The notes beneath the pieces were generated by a model, which saw nothing but the letters and a program-made list of their open reading frames with translations, did not search any database and was not told the DNA's origin. A program made the position numbers and the translations under genes. A DNA stretch of 44,707 nucleotides, taken from assembly GCA_035353055.1 (NCBI GenBank), contig DAOPYW010000010.1, positions 1 through 44,707 of the forward strand, given 5' to 3'. This stretch comes from JAAYDH01 sp035353055. GTDB lineage: Bacteria > Bacillota_I > Bacilli_A > RFN20 > CAG-826. Positions 8,149-17,535 of the stretch are shown here, piece by piece. Position 1 is the stretch's first letter, and every line of letters starts with the position of its first letter.

Positions 8149-8184
8149 AACCCCAGCCTAGCCCAGAGCAAAACTGGGGTTTTC
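8149..8184 (+). terminator. Terminator after the 6079 surface-protein gene
   Basis: Complementary arms AACCCCAG (8149-8156) and CTGGGGTT (8174-8181) are followed by a T-rich tract. A second palindrome, TTTTGCTTCGAAGCAAAA (8185-8202), follows directly and could serve as a back-up hairpin. Confidence 0.7.
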
Positions 8185-8310
8185 TTTTGCTTCGAAGCAA
8201 AAATTTCAACATCAAATTTAATTTTTAAAAAATTGTCTCTAATAAAATAATTAAAAAGTATAATTACATTATGTGGATAATCCATCAGCATTTGTGTCAG
8301 GGGATATACG

Positions 8311-9303
8311 ATGATCGAATTAATTAACTTAACCAAAGAATTTAAAAAGCCGATTCGAGGCAAAGGTCTATCAGGTATGATAAAGACTTTGTTTTCTCGC
8401 AAATACGAAGTAATCGAAGCCGTCAAAGATGTTTCCTTCAAAATTAATGAAGGAGAAATCGTCGGGTACATTGGATCAAACGGAGCGGGCAAATCGACCA
8501 CCATAAAAATGATGTGTGGAATATTAAACCCCACGAGAGGGAAAGTGCTCATCGATGGCGTTGAGCCATATCAAAAAAGGAAGCAGATCGCATCTAAAAT
8601 TGGCGTGGTTTTTGGACAAAAGACCCAGCTTTGGTGGGATATTCCGCTAATTGAATCGTTTAAAGTGCTAAAAGAAATCTACCAAATCAGCGATAAGGAC
8701 TATCAGGAGAGATTGCAATTTCTCTTCGATGTTTTAAGCCTCGACAAATTCTTGTCTCAACCGGTCAGGACATTGTCATTAGGTCAACGCATGCGAGCTG
8801 ATTTAGCGGCTTCATTGCTCCACAATCCCGAGATTCTATTTTTGGATGAGCCAACCATCGGTTTGGATGTTTTAGCTAAGCAAAAGATTCGCGAGGCTAT
8901 CAAAGCCATGAATGCGAAATACAAAACTACTGTTATTCTGACGACTCACGATATGAACGACATCGAAAATCTTTGCTCTAAGGTAATCATGATTGAAAAA
9001 GGAAGCATCATCTATGATGGACCATTAATGAAGATCAAACACAAGTTTGGGAATATTAAAACGCTAGTGCTTTCGGTCAATCCTGATTTAGACATCGGCA
9101 GCGTCGCTAAATTTGATGGCGATATTGATATTAAAAAAGAAGAAGACCGAGTGGATATCAGATTTAATGCTGACAAGATTAAACTTGAGTCAGTGATTAA
9201 CTATGCCTTCTCTGTCTTGAAAGCTACCGACATGAAAGTTAGTGACATCTCCATCGAAGATGTTGTCAAAAAAATATTGAGCGAGCAAGAAAAAGGAAAA
9301 TAA
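8311..9303 (+). CDS. ABC-2 type exporter, ATP-binding subunit
   Basis: A 330-residue ABC ATPase. The Walker A motif GSNGAGKST is at 55-63, the Q-loop Gln at 103, a slightly divergent signature LSLGQ at 155-159 and Walker B ILFLDE at 175-180, with THD as switch His. The C-terminal 90 residues are an accessory domain typical of ABC-2 (drug/polysaccharide-type) exporters. It overlaps the first permease gene (TAATG at 9301-9305), and a second permease follows, giving a complete exporter of one ATPase and two different membrane subunits. AGGGGAT precedes the ATG. The substrate cannot be predicted; related trios export drugs, peptides or lipids. Confidence 0.92.
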   Translation: MIELINLTKEFKKPIRGKGLSGMIKTLFSRKYEVIEAVKDVSFKINEGEIVGYIGSNGAGKSTTIKMMCGILNPTRGKVLIDGVEPYQKRKQIASKIGVVFGQKTQLWWDIPLIESFKVLKEIYQISDKDYQERLQFLFDVLSLDKFLSQPVRTLSLGQRMRADLAASLLHNPEILFLDEPTIGLDVLAKQKIREAIKAMNAKYKTTVILTTHDMNDIENLCSKVIMIEKGSIIYDGPLMKIKHKFGNIKTLVLSVNPDLDIGSVAKFDGDIDIKKEEDRVDIRFNADKIKLESVINYAFSVLKATDMKVSDISIEDVVKKILSEQEKGK

Positions 9304-10136
9304 TGTTCAAGAGATACAAGCCATTTTTAAGAGCTAGCGCGATGGACTTGGCGGTCTATCGCTTTAACCTGATCATCTGGTTGCTGGTGACTGTTCTTCA
9401 AATGGTCTGCATGGTTTTCTTATGGTTCTCGGTCTACCGCTCATCCGCTGGTGGCATCAACACCATCATCAACGGCTTTAATTATAAAGAGATGATTGTC
9501 TATACGGTTTTTACTACCATATTCACCTTTGTGACGTTTAATAATGAGACCTTATGGTTGATTTATTCCGACATTCGAAAGGGGACCATTGGCAACTATT
9601 TAATTAAACCGATTTCCTATCGCGGAAAATTCATCGCTGGAGCGATTGGCGGCTATCTCATCATGACTTTGATGTTTGGCCTGCCTTTATTTGCTATTAG
9701 TTACACAGTGTTCGGCTTGATAGGTTTTATCACTATTCCGACTTGGTATGATTTAGTCTTTCATATTTTGCTCTTTTTAGTCGCTCAATTCCTTGCGGTT
9801 TTGCTCAACGATACCATCACCTATATCTTTGGCTTATTCTGCTTTTACACCTCTTCCGGATGGGGATTAAATTCTCTGCGTGCAACATTAACCTCTTTTT
9901 TCTCTGGAACTTTGCTTCCTTTAGCGTTCTTTCCTCCGGTTTTTAAAGACATTGTCAACTGGATGCCATTTGCGGGCCTTTCGCAAAATCCCATCTTAAT
10001 TCTGCTGCTTAAATATGATTATCTTTCCTGCTTGAAAGTGCTTGGTCTCTCTATCGCGTGGATTATCGTTTTGGAATTATTGGCCAAGTTGATTTTCCAT
10101 AACGGTATTAAAAAAGTGACGGTGCAAGGAGGATAA
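9303..10136 (+). CDS. ABC-2 family transporter permease (first subunit)
   Basis: A 277-residue membrane protein with about six hydrophobic helices, starting at about residues 22-44 and ending near 240-262. It fits the DUF990/ABC-2 permease class that occurs in pairs beside a single ATPase. Blocks such as YSDIRKGTIGNYLIKPISY in the first cytoplasmic loop are typical of this class, being the coupling segment that contacts the ATPase. The start codon overlaps the stop of the ATPase gene, and the second permease starts four bases after its stop, so all three should be co-translated. Confidence 0.85.
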   Translation: MFKRYKPFLRASAMDLAVYRFNLIIWLLVTVLQMVCMVFLWFSVYRSSAGGINTIINGFNYKEMIVYTVFTTIFTFVTFNNETLWLIYSDIRKGTIGNYLIKPISYRGKFIAGAIGGYLIMTLMFGLPLFAISYTVFGLIGFITIPTWYDLVFHILLFLVAQFLAVLLNDTITYIFGLFCFYTSSGWGLNSLRATLTSFFSGTLLPLAFFPPVFKDIVNWMPFAGLSQNPILILLLKYDYLSCLKVLGLSIAWIIVLELLAKLIFHNGIKKVTVQGG

Positions 10137-10140
10137 AAAG

Positions 10141-10932
10141 ATGAACTACATTAAACTTTATTTTACTTGCATCAAGAGAAGCATGATCTCGCGGCTGGAA
10201 TATAAAAAAGACACTTTCGTGGCTCTATTTTCCTTTTTGTTTAGCAACCTTTGCGCGCTGCTATCGATATTCTTTATTCTTCAGACCATTCCCGCTCTCG
10301 AAGGATACAGCTTATGGGAAGTGGGTTTCTTCTATGGCTTTTCTATGATTCCTATCTCTCTTGACCATCTCTTCAGCGATGAATTCTGGCTCGTCGCCTA
10401 TCGCCGCGTTAAAGAGGGCGATATGGACATGTATTTTCTGCGCCCAGTCCCAGTGATGTTTCAAGTCTTCGCTGAGACCTTCCAACCAGAGGGATTTGGC
10501 GAGATGATATTAGGCACCGCTCTGATTGTCGCTTGCTCCTTCAATATTACTTTTTCCGTTTCCGTTGGCACGATTATCATGATAGTGGTGGCTTCCGTAT
10601 TTGGCGCTATGATTATCACCTCATTAAAGATTATCTTCTCGTCATTTGCTTTTATTTTTAAGGATAGTGGCCCTCTATTGCAGATTATTTATAATTTTAC
10701 CAACTATGCGAAATATCCTCTGAAGATCTATCCAAAGTTCTTGAGGCTTATACTCATCTTTATTCTGCCGTTTGGCTTATTTATTTCTCTTCCCGTCGAT
10801 ACATTAATTAACGGGACCTATAATCCATGCTGGATTAGCTTAGCAATAATTGGCGGCTCAATTGCCTTTTTCTTTCTCGCGGTTTTGATCTGGTCCATCT
10901 GCATCAAAAAATACGAGTCAACTGGCAGTTAA
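10141..10932 (+). CDS. ABC-2 family transporter permease (second subunit)
   Basis: A 263-residue membrane protein with about six helices. It resembles its neighbour in layout: YRRVKEGDMDMYFLRPVPVMFQ corresponds to the coupling loop RKGTIGNYLIKPISY of the first permease. The two are therefore paralogous halves of a heterodimeric channel driven by the ATPase encoded upstream. The ribosome site GGAGG overlaps the end of the preceding gene. It is the last gene of the operon and is convergent with the minus-strand ABC gene, whose stop lies 14 bases away. No separate terminator is evident between them. Confidence 0.85.
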   Translation: MNYIKLYFTCIKRSMISRLEYKKDTFVALFSFLFSNLCALLSIFFILQTIPALEGYSLWEVGFFYGFSMIPISLDHLFSDEFWLVAYRRVKEGDMDMYFLRPVPVMFQVFAETFQPEGFGEMILGTALIVACSFNITFSVSVGTIIMIVVASVFGAMIITSLKIIFSSFAFIFKDSGPLLQIIYNFTNYAKYPLKIYPKFLRLILIFILPFGLFISLPVDTLINGTYNPCWISLAIIGGSIAFFFLAVLIWSICIKKYESTGS

Positions 10933-10945
10933 TCACAATAATCAC

Positions 10946-13813
10946 TTATTTATTGTTTATCGCGTCAATAGGCTTTTTTCTGGCGATATTTAAGACTGGA
11001 AGAACGCTGGCGATTAAGGCGCTGCCAACAGCGATAAGCACGGTGAGCGCAAATTGTCGCAGTGTGAAGCTCAAAACGACGATGTTCATATCGAGCGCAT
11101 CGGCGATTTGCCCATTGATTAAATAGATGACAGGAATGGTGGCAGCGACTGCTAATATGATATTGACTGCCGCGATGATTAAGCTTTCAAAGGTGAATAT
11201 TTTAACCACGTCAATTCGCCTGGCTCCCAAGCCTCTCAAGATGCCAATATCATGTCTCTTATAGGAAATGCTGGTGGCGATGAAATTCATCATCAAAAGA
11301 GCGCTGAATACGGCTAATACACTTCCGAGAATCAAAAAGGTCACTCTCAGGCCGACAACTAAAGAACCAAACATTTCAAAGGTGCTGCTGTAAGGGCTGT
11401 GGACCCAAAGGGAAAACCGGCCTTTGTAATGGTAAAGTTTCATGAATTGATCATAGAGATTAGCACCTTCATGAACATTGAAGATTAAGGTGTTAACTAT
11501 GGATAGGCTGAAATTTTGTCCATTGAAATCATTCAAGGTGATTGTCGATGATCCTCTGGTAAATTTATATATCGTTTCATCGAGTTCGTTGATTGTAATT
11601 TGATCAGTGGCTAAATAGATTCCAGCCAATTTGTATTTGCTCTTTTTCCCCTCAATGTTGTAATTCCATATTTCAATTTCGTCTCGAGAAGCTAAAAGAT
11701 CACACAATTTTTGATGATTAGCAGGAATCTGATCCCAGACCAAAAAATCGTTGATATTTGCATAGGTGATTTTTTCCGCCTCGCTGAATGTGATGACTAA
11801 TTCTAATTCGTAGGTATCCATATTTATTTCAAGATTGATGAACTCTTGATAAGATGCGATTTCGGCCAGCACATCAATAGATACAATGATTTCATCATTA
11901 GCTAGAGGCTGATTGTTTATTTTGATTAATTGATCTGCGTATAGATCGTCTTCTTTTATGAAATAAGACAAAGGAGATGTCGCTTGTTCAAAAAGCGTCA
12001 CAGAAGCATTAGCGGAATAGATTTCATCTGCGAATCCTTCTTTTGAATTTTTCATCCCGTCAAGGGCCTCTTCTCTCAAATAGTGAGAAGATAAGCCGTT
12101 GTATGATACATAATTTGCAAATTCATTTCGAATGACATAATCCTCAGCGGCTTCCTTCAAGTAATCTTCCGAGAGGTAACTGCTATCGTATTCAACATCG
12201 ATAACTCCGCTGATCACTCGATTCTTGTCACCGATGTCGACAGACTTATTGATAATTAAATTCGCGTTTGAAACTTCATTAGTACTAAATTGGTTTGGCT
12301 TTACAAAAGCAGCGGTTGGAGTCTCTAATTCATCAAAAGTGAAGTATGGGAAACTGAAGCGCTTAAATAACTCTAACTCAAAGGAAGTGATGAGAAATTG
12401 CCCATCGCTTGTAGGAAATTGGCCAGCAAGGAGAGTGAGACTTCTCTCTTCTAAAAAATTTTCATCAATAAAGAGTCTGCTGCTATCGCTTGCGAAACTA
12501 GAATAGAAGGTATAAAGAATGCGGTCGCTTTCCGAAAGCAAACTAATAGTCTCAAAATCAAAGTTGTAATAGAGATTTTCACTGACTGAGGGAATGATAG
12601 AAGCATTTGGAAAGTCTCCTTTCATGTCTGCAATCTGCTCATCGGAAAAACCAATTGAATCATTTAAGCGATAGCTGTATTCGTCTGATTCATAATACTG
12701 TGTCACACTTACCGTGTTTACATGATTTGCTTGCAATGTATGGGCATGAGCTTCTTCCGAATTAAATGCGCTGAGAGTATCTGTCAACGCAAAGAAAGAA
12801 ACCGCAACGAAAGATAATAGAATAGTGAAAAATAAACGGACCTTTTTATATTTTAACCCACTTGCTCCTATTTTAAACGAGTCGATATTCTTCAATTTGC
12901 TGCTGATTAATTTGAGCTTGCTGCCATCATACTGCTGCAAGTTAAGGTTATCTTGATTAGTCTCGTTAAAGGAAAATGCTGAAAGCAGATTGATGTCCTT
13001 TGTTATCACAACCGAAGGATTATCATTTTGGAGAGTTTGTAACAGGTCGATGTCCTTCAAAGTAAACTTATGGTCTTCCGTAAAATGAATAACATTTTTG
13101 TTTACGATGACTCCTGGCATTACTTCGGTAGATGGAAGAGCGGTTTTAAATGTATCGCTGATGATCTGTCCATCTTTTGTCTCGATGATACGATCAGCGT
13201 ATTCTTCCGCGGTATCGCGATCGTGACTCACGACAATAACCAGCTTTTCTTTTCCGAGTTTTCTTAATATATCAAAGACCTGATGGCCGGTGACAGAATC
13301 TAACGCTCCAGTGGGCTCATCAGCCAAGATGATTTCAGGATTCTTAATCAGAGCTCTCGCAATAGCGACTCTCTGCTTTTGCCCTCCAGAAAGCTCGTTG
13401 ACTTTGCGATTCTCATAGCCTTTTAAATCGACTTTCGTGAGAATCTCGTCCACGCTTTCTTTATTGGTGCTTTTTCCTTGAAGTTCTAAAGCTAAAGCAA
13501 TGTTTTTTCCAATATTGAAATCGGAAAGAAGGTTGTACTCTTGGAAAACAAATCCCACAAATGTATTGCGGTAATTGTCAAAATCACTGCCTTTAAATTG
13601 ACGGCTTGATTTGCCTTTAATGATCACTTCTCCTTGGTCAGCTTTGTCTAGGCCACCAATAATATTGAGCATCGTCGACTTACCCGAACCGCTCTTTCCT
13701 AAAATAAAAACTAAGCCCTTTTCTTGAAAGTCGACGCTGACATCGACCAGCGCTTTAACAGGAACACCTCTTTTAGGATGATAAGTCTTCGAAATATTTT
13801 TTAATGACAACAT
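10946..13813 (-). CDS. Fused ABC transporter ATPase-permease with FtsX/MacB-type domain
   Basis: A 955-residue fusion. Residues 1-220 are a LolD/MacB-type ATPase: Walker A GKSGSGKST (39-47), signature LSGGQ (141-145), Walker B IILADE (161-166). A linker leads to the first TM helix (about 330-350), then about 450 extracellular residues, then three C-terminal helices (about 815-945) with the FtsX-type ILRGLGARRIDVVKIF segment. This is the four-helix topology of mechanotransmission ABC proteins, which act on extracytoplasmic substrates without moving them through the membrane. Fused proteins of this kind are common in Firmicutes. The ATG is preceded by a weak GGTGG. It is transcribed toward the ABC-2 operon. 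The substrate is unknown. Confidence 0.9.
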   Translation of the reverse strand: MLSLKNISKTYHPKRGVPVKALVDVSVDFQEKGLVFILGKSGSGKSTMLNIIGGLDKADQGEVIIKGKSSRQFKGSDFDNYRNTFVGFVFQEYNLLSDFNIGKNIALALELQGKSTNKESVDEILTKVDLKGYENRKVNELSGGQKQRVAIARALIKNPEIILADEPTGALDSVTGHQVFDILRKLGKEKLVIVVSHDRDTAEEYADRIIETKDGQIISDTFKTALPSTEVMPGVIVNKNVIHFTEDHKFTLKDIDLLQTLQNDNPSVVITKDINLLSAFSFNETNQDNLNLQQYDGSKLKLISSKLKNIDSFKIGASGLKYKKVRLFFTILLSFVAVSFFALTDTLSAFNSEEAHAHTLQANHVNTVSVTQYYESDEYSYRLNDSIGFSDEQIADMKGDFPNASIIPSVSENLYYNFDFETISLLSESDRILYTFYSSFASDSSRLFIDENFLEERSLTLLAGQFPTSDGQFLITSFELELFKRFSFPYFTFDELETPTAAFVKPNQFSTNEVSNANLIINKSVDIGDKNRVISGVIDVEYDSSYLSEDYLKEAAEDYVIRNEFANYVSYNGLSSHYLREEALDGMKNSKEGFADEIYSANASVTLFEQATSPLSYFIKEDDLYADQLIKINNQPLANDEIIVSIDVLAEIASYQEFINLEINMDTYELELVITFSEAEKITYANINDFLVWDQIPANHQKLCDLLASRDEIEIWNYNIEGKKSKYKLAGIYLATDQITINELDETIYKFTRGSSTITLNDFNGQNFSLSIVNTLIFNVHEGANLYDQFMKLYHYKGRFSLWVHSPYSSTFEMFGSLVVGLRVTFLILGSVLAVFSALLMMNFIATSISYKRHDIGILRGLGARRIDVVKIFTFESLIIAAVNIILAVAATIPVIYLINGQIADALDMNIVVLSFTLRQFALTVLIAVGSALIASVLPVLNIARKKPIDAINNK

Positions 13814-13955
13814 AATGATTCCACCACACCTAATGTAAATATATCATCTCTTTGCTTCTCGCTCCATGAATTACGATTTCCGCAGCGGTTAAAACTATCA
13901 AAGCAGCATTAATTAAGAAATTAATGATGTGACTATCTTTTTCTTAACGATAGAG

Positions 13956-13961
13956 TATAAT
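13956..13961 (+). promoter_or_regulatory. -10 element (TATAAT) close to the start of the permease gene
   Basis: A consensus TATAAT ends only 12 bases before the ATG at 13974, so the transcript would begin almost at the start codon. No good -35 was identified. Confidence 0.4.
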
Positions 13962-13973
13962 TTTTATCGAAAT

Positions 13974-15281
13974 ATGCTAATCCCATTATTAATTATTGTT
14001 ATTATTTCCATCCTCGCCATGGTGCTGCTGATTATATTTAAGCCCCAATTGCAAATTAAAAAAATTAACTTACAAACATTTTATTGGCCAATACTAATAT
14101 GCGCGATTGTTATCTTGTGTTTTGGCTTTTTAGATCCCAAAATGGCTTTCCAGTCCCTGACTAGCAACGCCTCAATTAATCCCTTAAAATTATTGATGAT
14201 TTTCTTTTCGCTTTCCTTTATTTCCATCGTTTTGGATGAGACTGGCTTTTTCTCATATCTCGCCAGCCTAGCTGTTAAAAAATCGCATGGCTCACAGACA
14301 AAACTATTTATCATTTTCTATTCATTGGTGTCATTTCTAACAATTTTTACCAGCAACGATATCATTATTTTGACTTTCACACCTTTCATAATTTTCTTCT
14401 GCAAACGAGCCAAGATTAATCCGATTCCTTATCTTGTCAGCGAGTTTATTGCTGCTAATAGCTGGTCGCTGTTTCTAATCATTGGAAATCCCACCAACAT
14501 CTATCTTGGAGAATCGTTTGACATCGCATTTTTTGAGTATATAAAAGTGATGTTTCTTCCCACTCTCTTTGTGGGATTCACTTCATTTATTATCCTATTT
14601 TTAGTGTTTTTTAAACATTTAAAAGCCAAGATTTCTGTCGAAGACATTCCCGTCGACAAAATTAAAAATCGCCTAGCGATGATTGTCGCTCTTGTCGCTC
14701 TTATTTCCAGCATGGTGCTATTAGCTATTTCTAATTATCTCAATCTCGAAATGTACATTATTACTCTGTGCAGCGCAGTGTTACTCTTAATGTTTATTAT
14801 CATTTATTCTCTGGTCAAAAAAGAGCGTATCCTCTTATCAAGCACTGTTAAACGTCTGCCTTATAGCTTAATTCCATTTGTTCTTTCCATGTTTATTATT
14901 GTTTTAGCCCTCAACGCTCATAATATTACAGAAATAGTCGCTAATTTCTTAGGTGAAAAGAATCCCATTTTGACCTATGGTCTTTCTTCTTTAGTGGCAT
15001 GCAATCTAATCAATAATATTCCAATGACTGTTTTTTATCAGCAAATCATCAGCGTTGGATCAGCCAGCATCCGCACAGAAGCAATATATGCCAGCATCAT
15101 AGCCTCCAACATCGGAGCCTTTATCACTCCGATTGGCAGTTTGGCTGGCTTGATGTGGATGTCATTATTAAAAACTTACAAGGTAAAGTTTTCTTTCCTT
15201 AGATTCACCCTTTATGGGCTATTGATTGGCATTCCGAGCATTTTGATGGGAATGCTGGGTTTGTTTATTGGGCTGCTCTAG
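13974..15281 (+). CDS. ArsB/SLC13-type (ion transporter superfamily) permease
   Basis: A protein of about 435 residues with 10-12 hydrophobic helices. The two re-entrant-loop motifs of the ion transporter superfamily are visible: FTSNDIIILTFTPFI with NPTNIYLG in the first half and LVACNLINNIPMTV with SNIGAFITPIGSLAG in the second. These match ArsB and SLC13/CitMHS carriers, so the substrate is an oxyanion or dicarboxylate; it cannot be narrowed further. The ArsR gene is 12 kb away and not linked. An in-frame GTG at 13929 would add 15 residues, but it lies upstream of a TATAAT box, so ATG 13974 is preferred; it has no ribosome site and may be on a leaderless message. DUF1538-PII genes follow 44 bases downstream. 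Confidence 0.75.
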   Translation: MLIPLLIIVIISILAMVLLIIFKPQLQIKKINLQTFYWPILICAIVILCFGFLDPKMAFQSLTSNASINPLKLLMIFFSLSFISIVLDETGFFSYLASLAVKKSHGSQTKLFIIFYSLVSFLTIFTSNDIIILTFTPFIIFFCKRAKINPIPYLVSEFIAANSWSLFLIIGNPTNIYLGESFDIAFFEYIKVMFLPTLFVGFTSFIILFLVFFKHLKAKISVEDIPVDKIKNRLAMIVALVALISSMVLLAISNYLNLEMYIITLCSAVLLLMFIIIYSLVKKERILLSSTVKRLPYSLIPFVLSMFIIVLALNAHNITEIVANFLGEKNPILTYGLSSLVACNLINNIPMTVFYQQIISVGSASIRTEAIYASIIASNIGAFITPIGSLAGLMWMSLLKTYKVKFSFLRFTLYGLLIGIPSILMGMLGLFIGLL

Positions 15282-15325
15282 TCTATTAATCGAATTAGTT
15301 AGCAAATAAAGCAAGGAAAAACTCA

Positions 15326-16867
15326 ATGAAATTATTAAGATATTTACGCGAAGTTTTTTTCTCTTCTCTTCCACTAATAGTGGTTGTCGTTATTGTTACA
15401 GTTTTTGCTTTTCCTTTAAAAAATCCTAATGGCTATTGGCAAATTGGAATCGGCTACGTGATGGTTCTGGTCGGACAAGCCGTTTTCTTAACTGGCTTAG
15501 ATGGAAGTATTTTGCCAATTGGCAAATTAGTTGGCGGCAGCATCACTAAACTAAATAAGATTGTCTTCATTTTATTATTCGGCTTTTTGTTTGGCATTGT
15601 CGCCACAGTGGCTGAACCAGCGATTAGCGTTATGTCTGTGCAAGTAGGCATCATTTCTGATGCGATTAACCCCACCCTATTTATTTGGATTGTTGGCTTC
15701 GGCACGGGAATGGCGGTGGCTTTTGCCATCTATCGAATAATCAAAAACCTCAACATTAAGATTGTCTTCCTTATCGTGTATGCTTTAGTTTTAATTTTAG
15801 TTTTCTTTGTTCCTGAACAATATCGAGCTTTGTCTTTCGACGCGAGCGGTGCGACAACCGGAGATGTTTCTGTGCCTTTTATTCTCGCGTTAGGAGTGGG
15901 CATCAGCAAGACCGCTAGCAAAAGCAAAAAAACCGACGAAAGTTTCGGCATTATCGGAATTGCTTGCGTCGGATCAATGATTGCTCTCTTTATCTATGGT
16001 TTAATTCTTGGGCCTGGGTCAACCAACCCATATCAACCAGGTGAACTCAGTGGCATTTGGCAAATTATTGGCGACAATTTATTAGTGGTCACCATAGCAA
16101 TTACCCCCATTATTGTAATCTTCTTTTTCTTTCAACTTTTCTTTATTAAACTTCCGAAGAAAAAGATTTTCGGAATTCTATTGAGCAGCTTTGTTGTCTT
16201 TATTGGCTTATTCGTTTTCTTGGTAGGAATTGACTACGGATTTGCCTATGCTGGCAATTATATTGGCAGTGCCTTTGTTAATCCCAACACTCCCGATGCC
16301 TTTAAATGGTTCCTTCTCCCAATTAGCTTTGTTCTCGGCTTTGCAATTACCCTCACCGAGCCAGCAGTGGTGGTTTTGGGCGAGCAAGTAGAAGAAATCA
16401 CCAACGGCTTTTTAAAAAAGCGAGTGATAAAGTTTTCCTTAGCATTATCGATTGGAATCGCGAGCATTCTTTGCATTTGCAAAGTACTATTTGACGTCAA
16501 CATTCTCTATTTCCTTGTTCCGCTTTATGCGATTGCTTTGCTTCTTTTGATATTCACCCCAAAATTATTCGTTGGTCTAGCCTTTGATTCCGGAGGTGTA
16601 GCGGCGGGGGCAATTACCAGCGCATTTTTGACTCCTTTAACTCTCGGAGCCAGCCAAGCGCTTGGGCAAGATATTCTCATCTCGGGATTTGGGATGATAT
16701 CCTTTATGTCTGCCACCCCATTAATCATCATCCAAATTTTAGGTATAATATATGAGCGTAAAGTTAAGAAAATTAAGGATCTTGAACATCAATCAATTGA
16801 AAATGAAATCAAGCCTTTATTAGCGCAAACTACGCCGTCAAAAAAGGATGGTCAAAATGAACAGTAA
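15326..16867 (+). CDS. DUF1538 family membrane protein
   Basis: A 513-residue membrane protein with about 12-14 helices arranged as two related halves. Each half carries the DUF1538 marks: VGQAVFLTGLDGSILPIG / ATVAEPAISVMSVQV / FDASGATTGDVSVPFILALG in the first, and IGSAF / ITLTEPAVVVLGEQVEEIT / FDSGGVAAGAITSAFLTPLTLG in the second. The family is presumed to be a transporter, but I know of no proven substrate. AAGGAAAA serves as ribosome site. Two PII-like genes follow, the first overlapping its 3' end, a gene order known for this family. PII proteins commonly gate membrane transporters, so these two probably control it (inference). The C-terminal 40 residues are a hydrophilic cytoplasmic tail. 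Confidence 0.88.
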   Translation: MKLLRYLREVFFSSLPLIVVVVIVTVFAFPLKNPNGYWQIGIGYVMVLVGQAVFLTGLDGSILPIGKLVGGSITKLNKIVFILLFGFLFGIVATVAEPAISVMSVQVGIISDAINPTLFIWIVGFGTGMAVAFAIYRIIKNLNIKIVFLIVYALVLILVFFVPEQYRALSFDASGATTGDVSVPFILALGVGISKTASKSKKTDESFGIIGIACVGSMIALFIYGLILGPGSTNPYQPGELSGIWQIIGDNLLVVTIAITPIIVIFFFFQLFFIKLPKKKIFGILLSSFVVFIGLFVFLVGIDYGFAYAGNYIGSAFVNPNTPDAFKWFLLPISFVLGFAITLTEPAVVVLGEQVEEITNGFLKKRVIKFSLALSIGIASILCICKVLFDVNILYFLVPLYAIALLLLIFTPKLFVGLAFDSGGVAAGAITSAFLTPLTLGASQALGQDILISGFGMISFMSATPLIIIQILGIIYERKVKKIKDLEHQSIENEIKPLLAQTTPSKKDGQNEQ

Positions 16868-17165
16868 TCAAGTCGCTTATCTCATAGTTATCGCTCCGCG
16901 AGAGCAAAAAGACAAATTGCTCAACGAATTGCATGATAAAAACGCGAATTTTTTAAATGTCATGTTTGGTCATGGATCTCTCGATGGCAGCAAATTCGCC
17001 ACCCTATTTAGCTTTGCTACTGAGCCAAGAAAGGTTGTGATTACTGCTTTTGTTCTCACCTCGGAAGTCAATGAAATACTAGCGACGCTAGAAGACAAAT
17101 TTAATTTTAACCAAGCCAACACAGGTTTTGCTTTTACCATTCCCATCGAAAGGATTAACCACTAG
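16857..17165 (+). CDS. PII-like signalling protein, first copy
   Basis: A 102-residue ferredoxin-like protein of PII size. It shows the PII pattern: VAYLIVIAPREQKDKLLNELHDKNA (beta1-alpha1), the GHGSLDGSKFATLF stretch at the T-loop position, TEPRKVVITAFV and a C-terminal GFAFTIPIERI like the FxxPVE end of PII. The T-loop is short and lacks the uridylylated Tyr context of GlnB. ATG 16857 is chosen over ATG 16848 because AAGGATGG then lies at the right distance; it overlaps the end of the DUF1538 gene by 11 bases. It probably forms trimers that sense a nucleotide and act on the DUF1538 protein. Confidence 0.82.
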   Translation: MNSNQVAYLIVIAPREQKDKLLNELHDKNANFLNVMFGHGSLDGSKFATLFSFATEPRKVVITAFVLTSEVNEILATLEDKFNFNQANTGFAFTIPIERINH

Positions 17166-17176
17166 GAGGATTATCT

Positions 17177-17491
17177 ATGAACTATGATCAAAATATGAAA
17201 GCTTTGTTTATCATCGTCAACGCGGGATTTGCTAATCACGCGGTGGAAGTCGCGCAAAATTGCGGCGCGACAGGAGCAACTATTGTGTCCGCCCGAGGAT
17301 CTGGTGCTAAGTTCTCTTCTATTTTTGGCATTCGCTATGAGCCAGAGCGCGAAATCATCATCAGCGTTGTCTCCGAAGAAATTGCAGGGCAGATCATTGA
17401 GTCAATCGAGACCAATCTCGGAAAAGATACTCCCACGAATGGCATTTGCTTCACCATGCCAGTTGAGCAGATGACAAGCCTCAAAAAATAG
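17177..17491 (+). CDS. PII-like signalling protein, second copy
   Basis: A 104-residue PII-family protein clearly related to its neighbour. Key segments are KALFIIVNAGFANHAVEVAQNCGATGATIVSARGSGAKFSS, split by the T-loop position, then YEPEREIIISVVSEEIAGQII and GICFTMPVEQM. The ARGSG...SIFGI region is closer to typical PII proteins than the first copy. AGGAGG lies ahead of the ATG. The two differ strongly in sequence, so they are probably distinct subunits or sensors rather than redundant copies. It is the last gene of the DUF1538 operon and ends at a two-way terminator. Confidence 0.85.
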   Translation: MNYDQNMKALFIIVNAGFANHAVEVAQNCGATGATIVSARGSGAKFSSIFGIRYEPEREIIISVVSEEIAGQIIESIETNLGKDTPTNGICFTMPVEQMTSLKK

Positions 17492-17503
17492 GACCAATCA
17501 AAC

Positions 17504-17535
17504 AAAAAAGACATCAAATGATGTCTTTCTTTTTT
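17504..17535. terminator. Bidirectional terminator between PII and flavodiiron genes
   Basis: The inverted repeat AAAGACATCA / TGATGTCTTT (17507-17516 and 17519-17528) is flanked by A-rich sequence on the left and T-rich on the right, so it can stop transcripts of both convergent genes. Confidence 0.8.

Noticed and set aside
1904..15281. An arsenic resistance island (ArsR-type regulator plus ArsB-like permease)
   Set aside because: The two genes are 12 kb apart in separate units, no arsenate reductase is present, and the permease could equally carry dicarboxylates.
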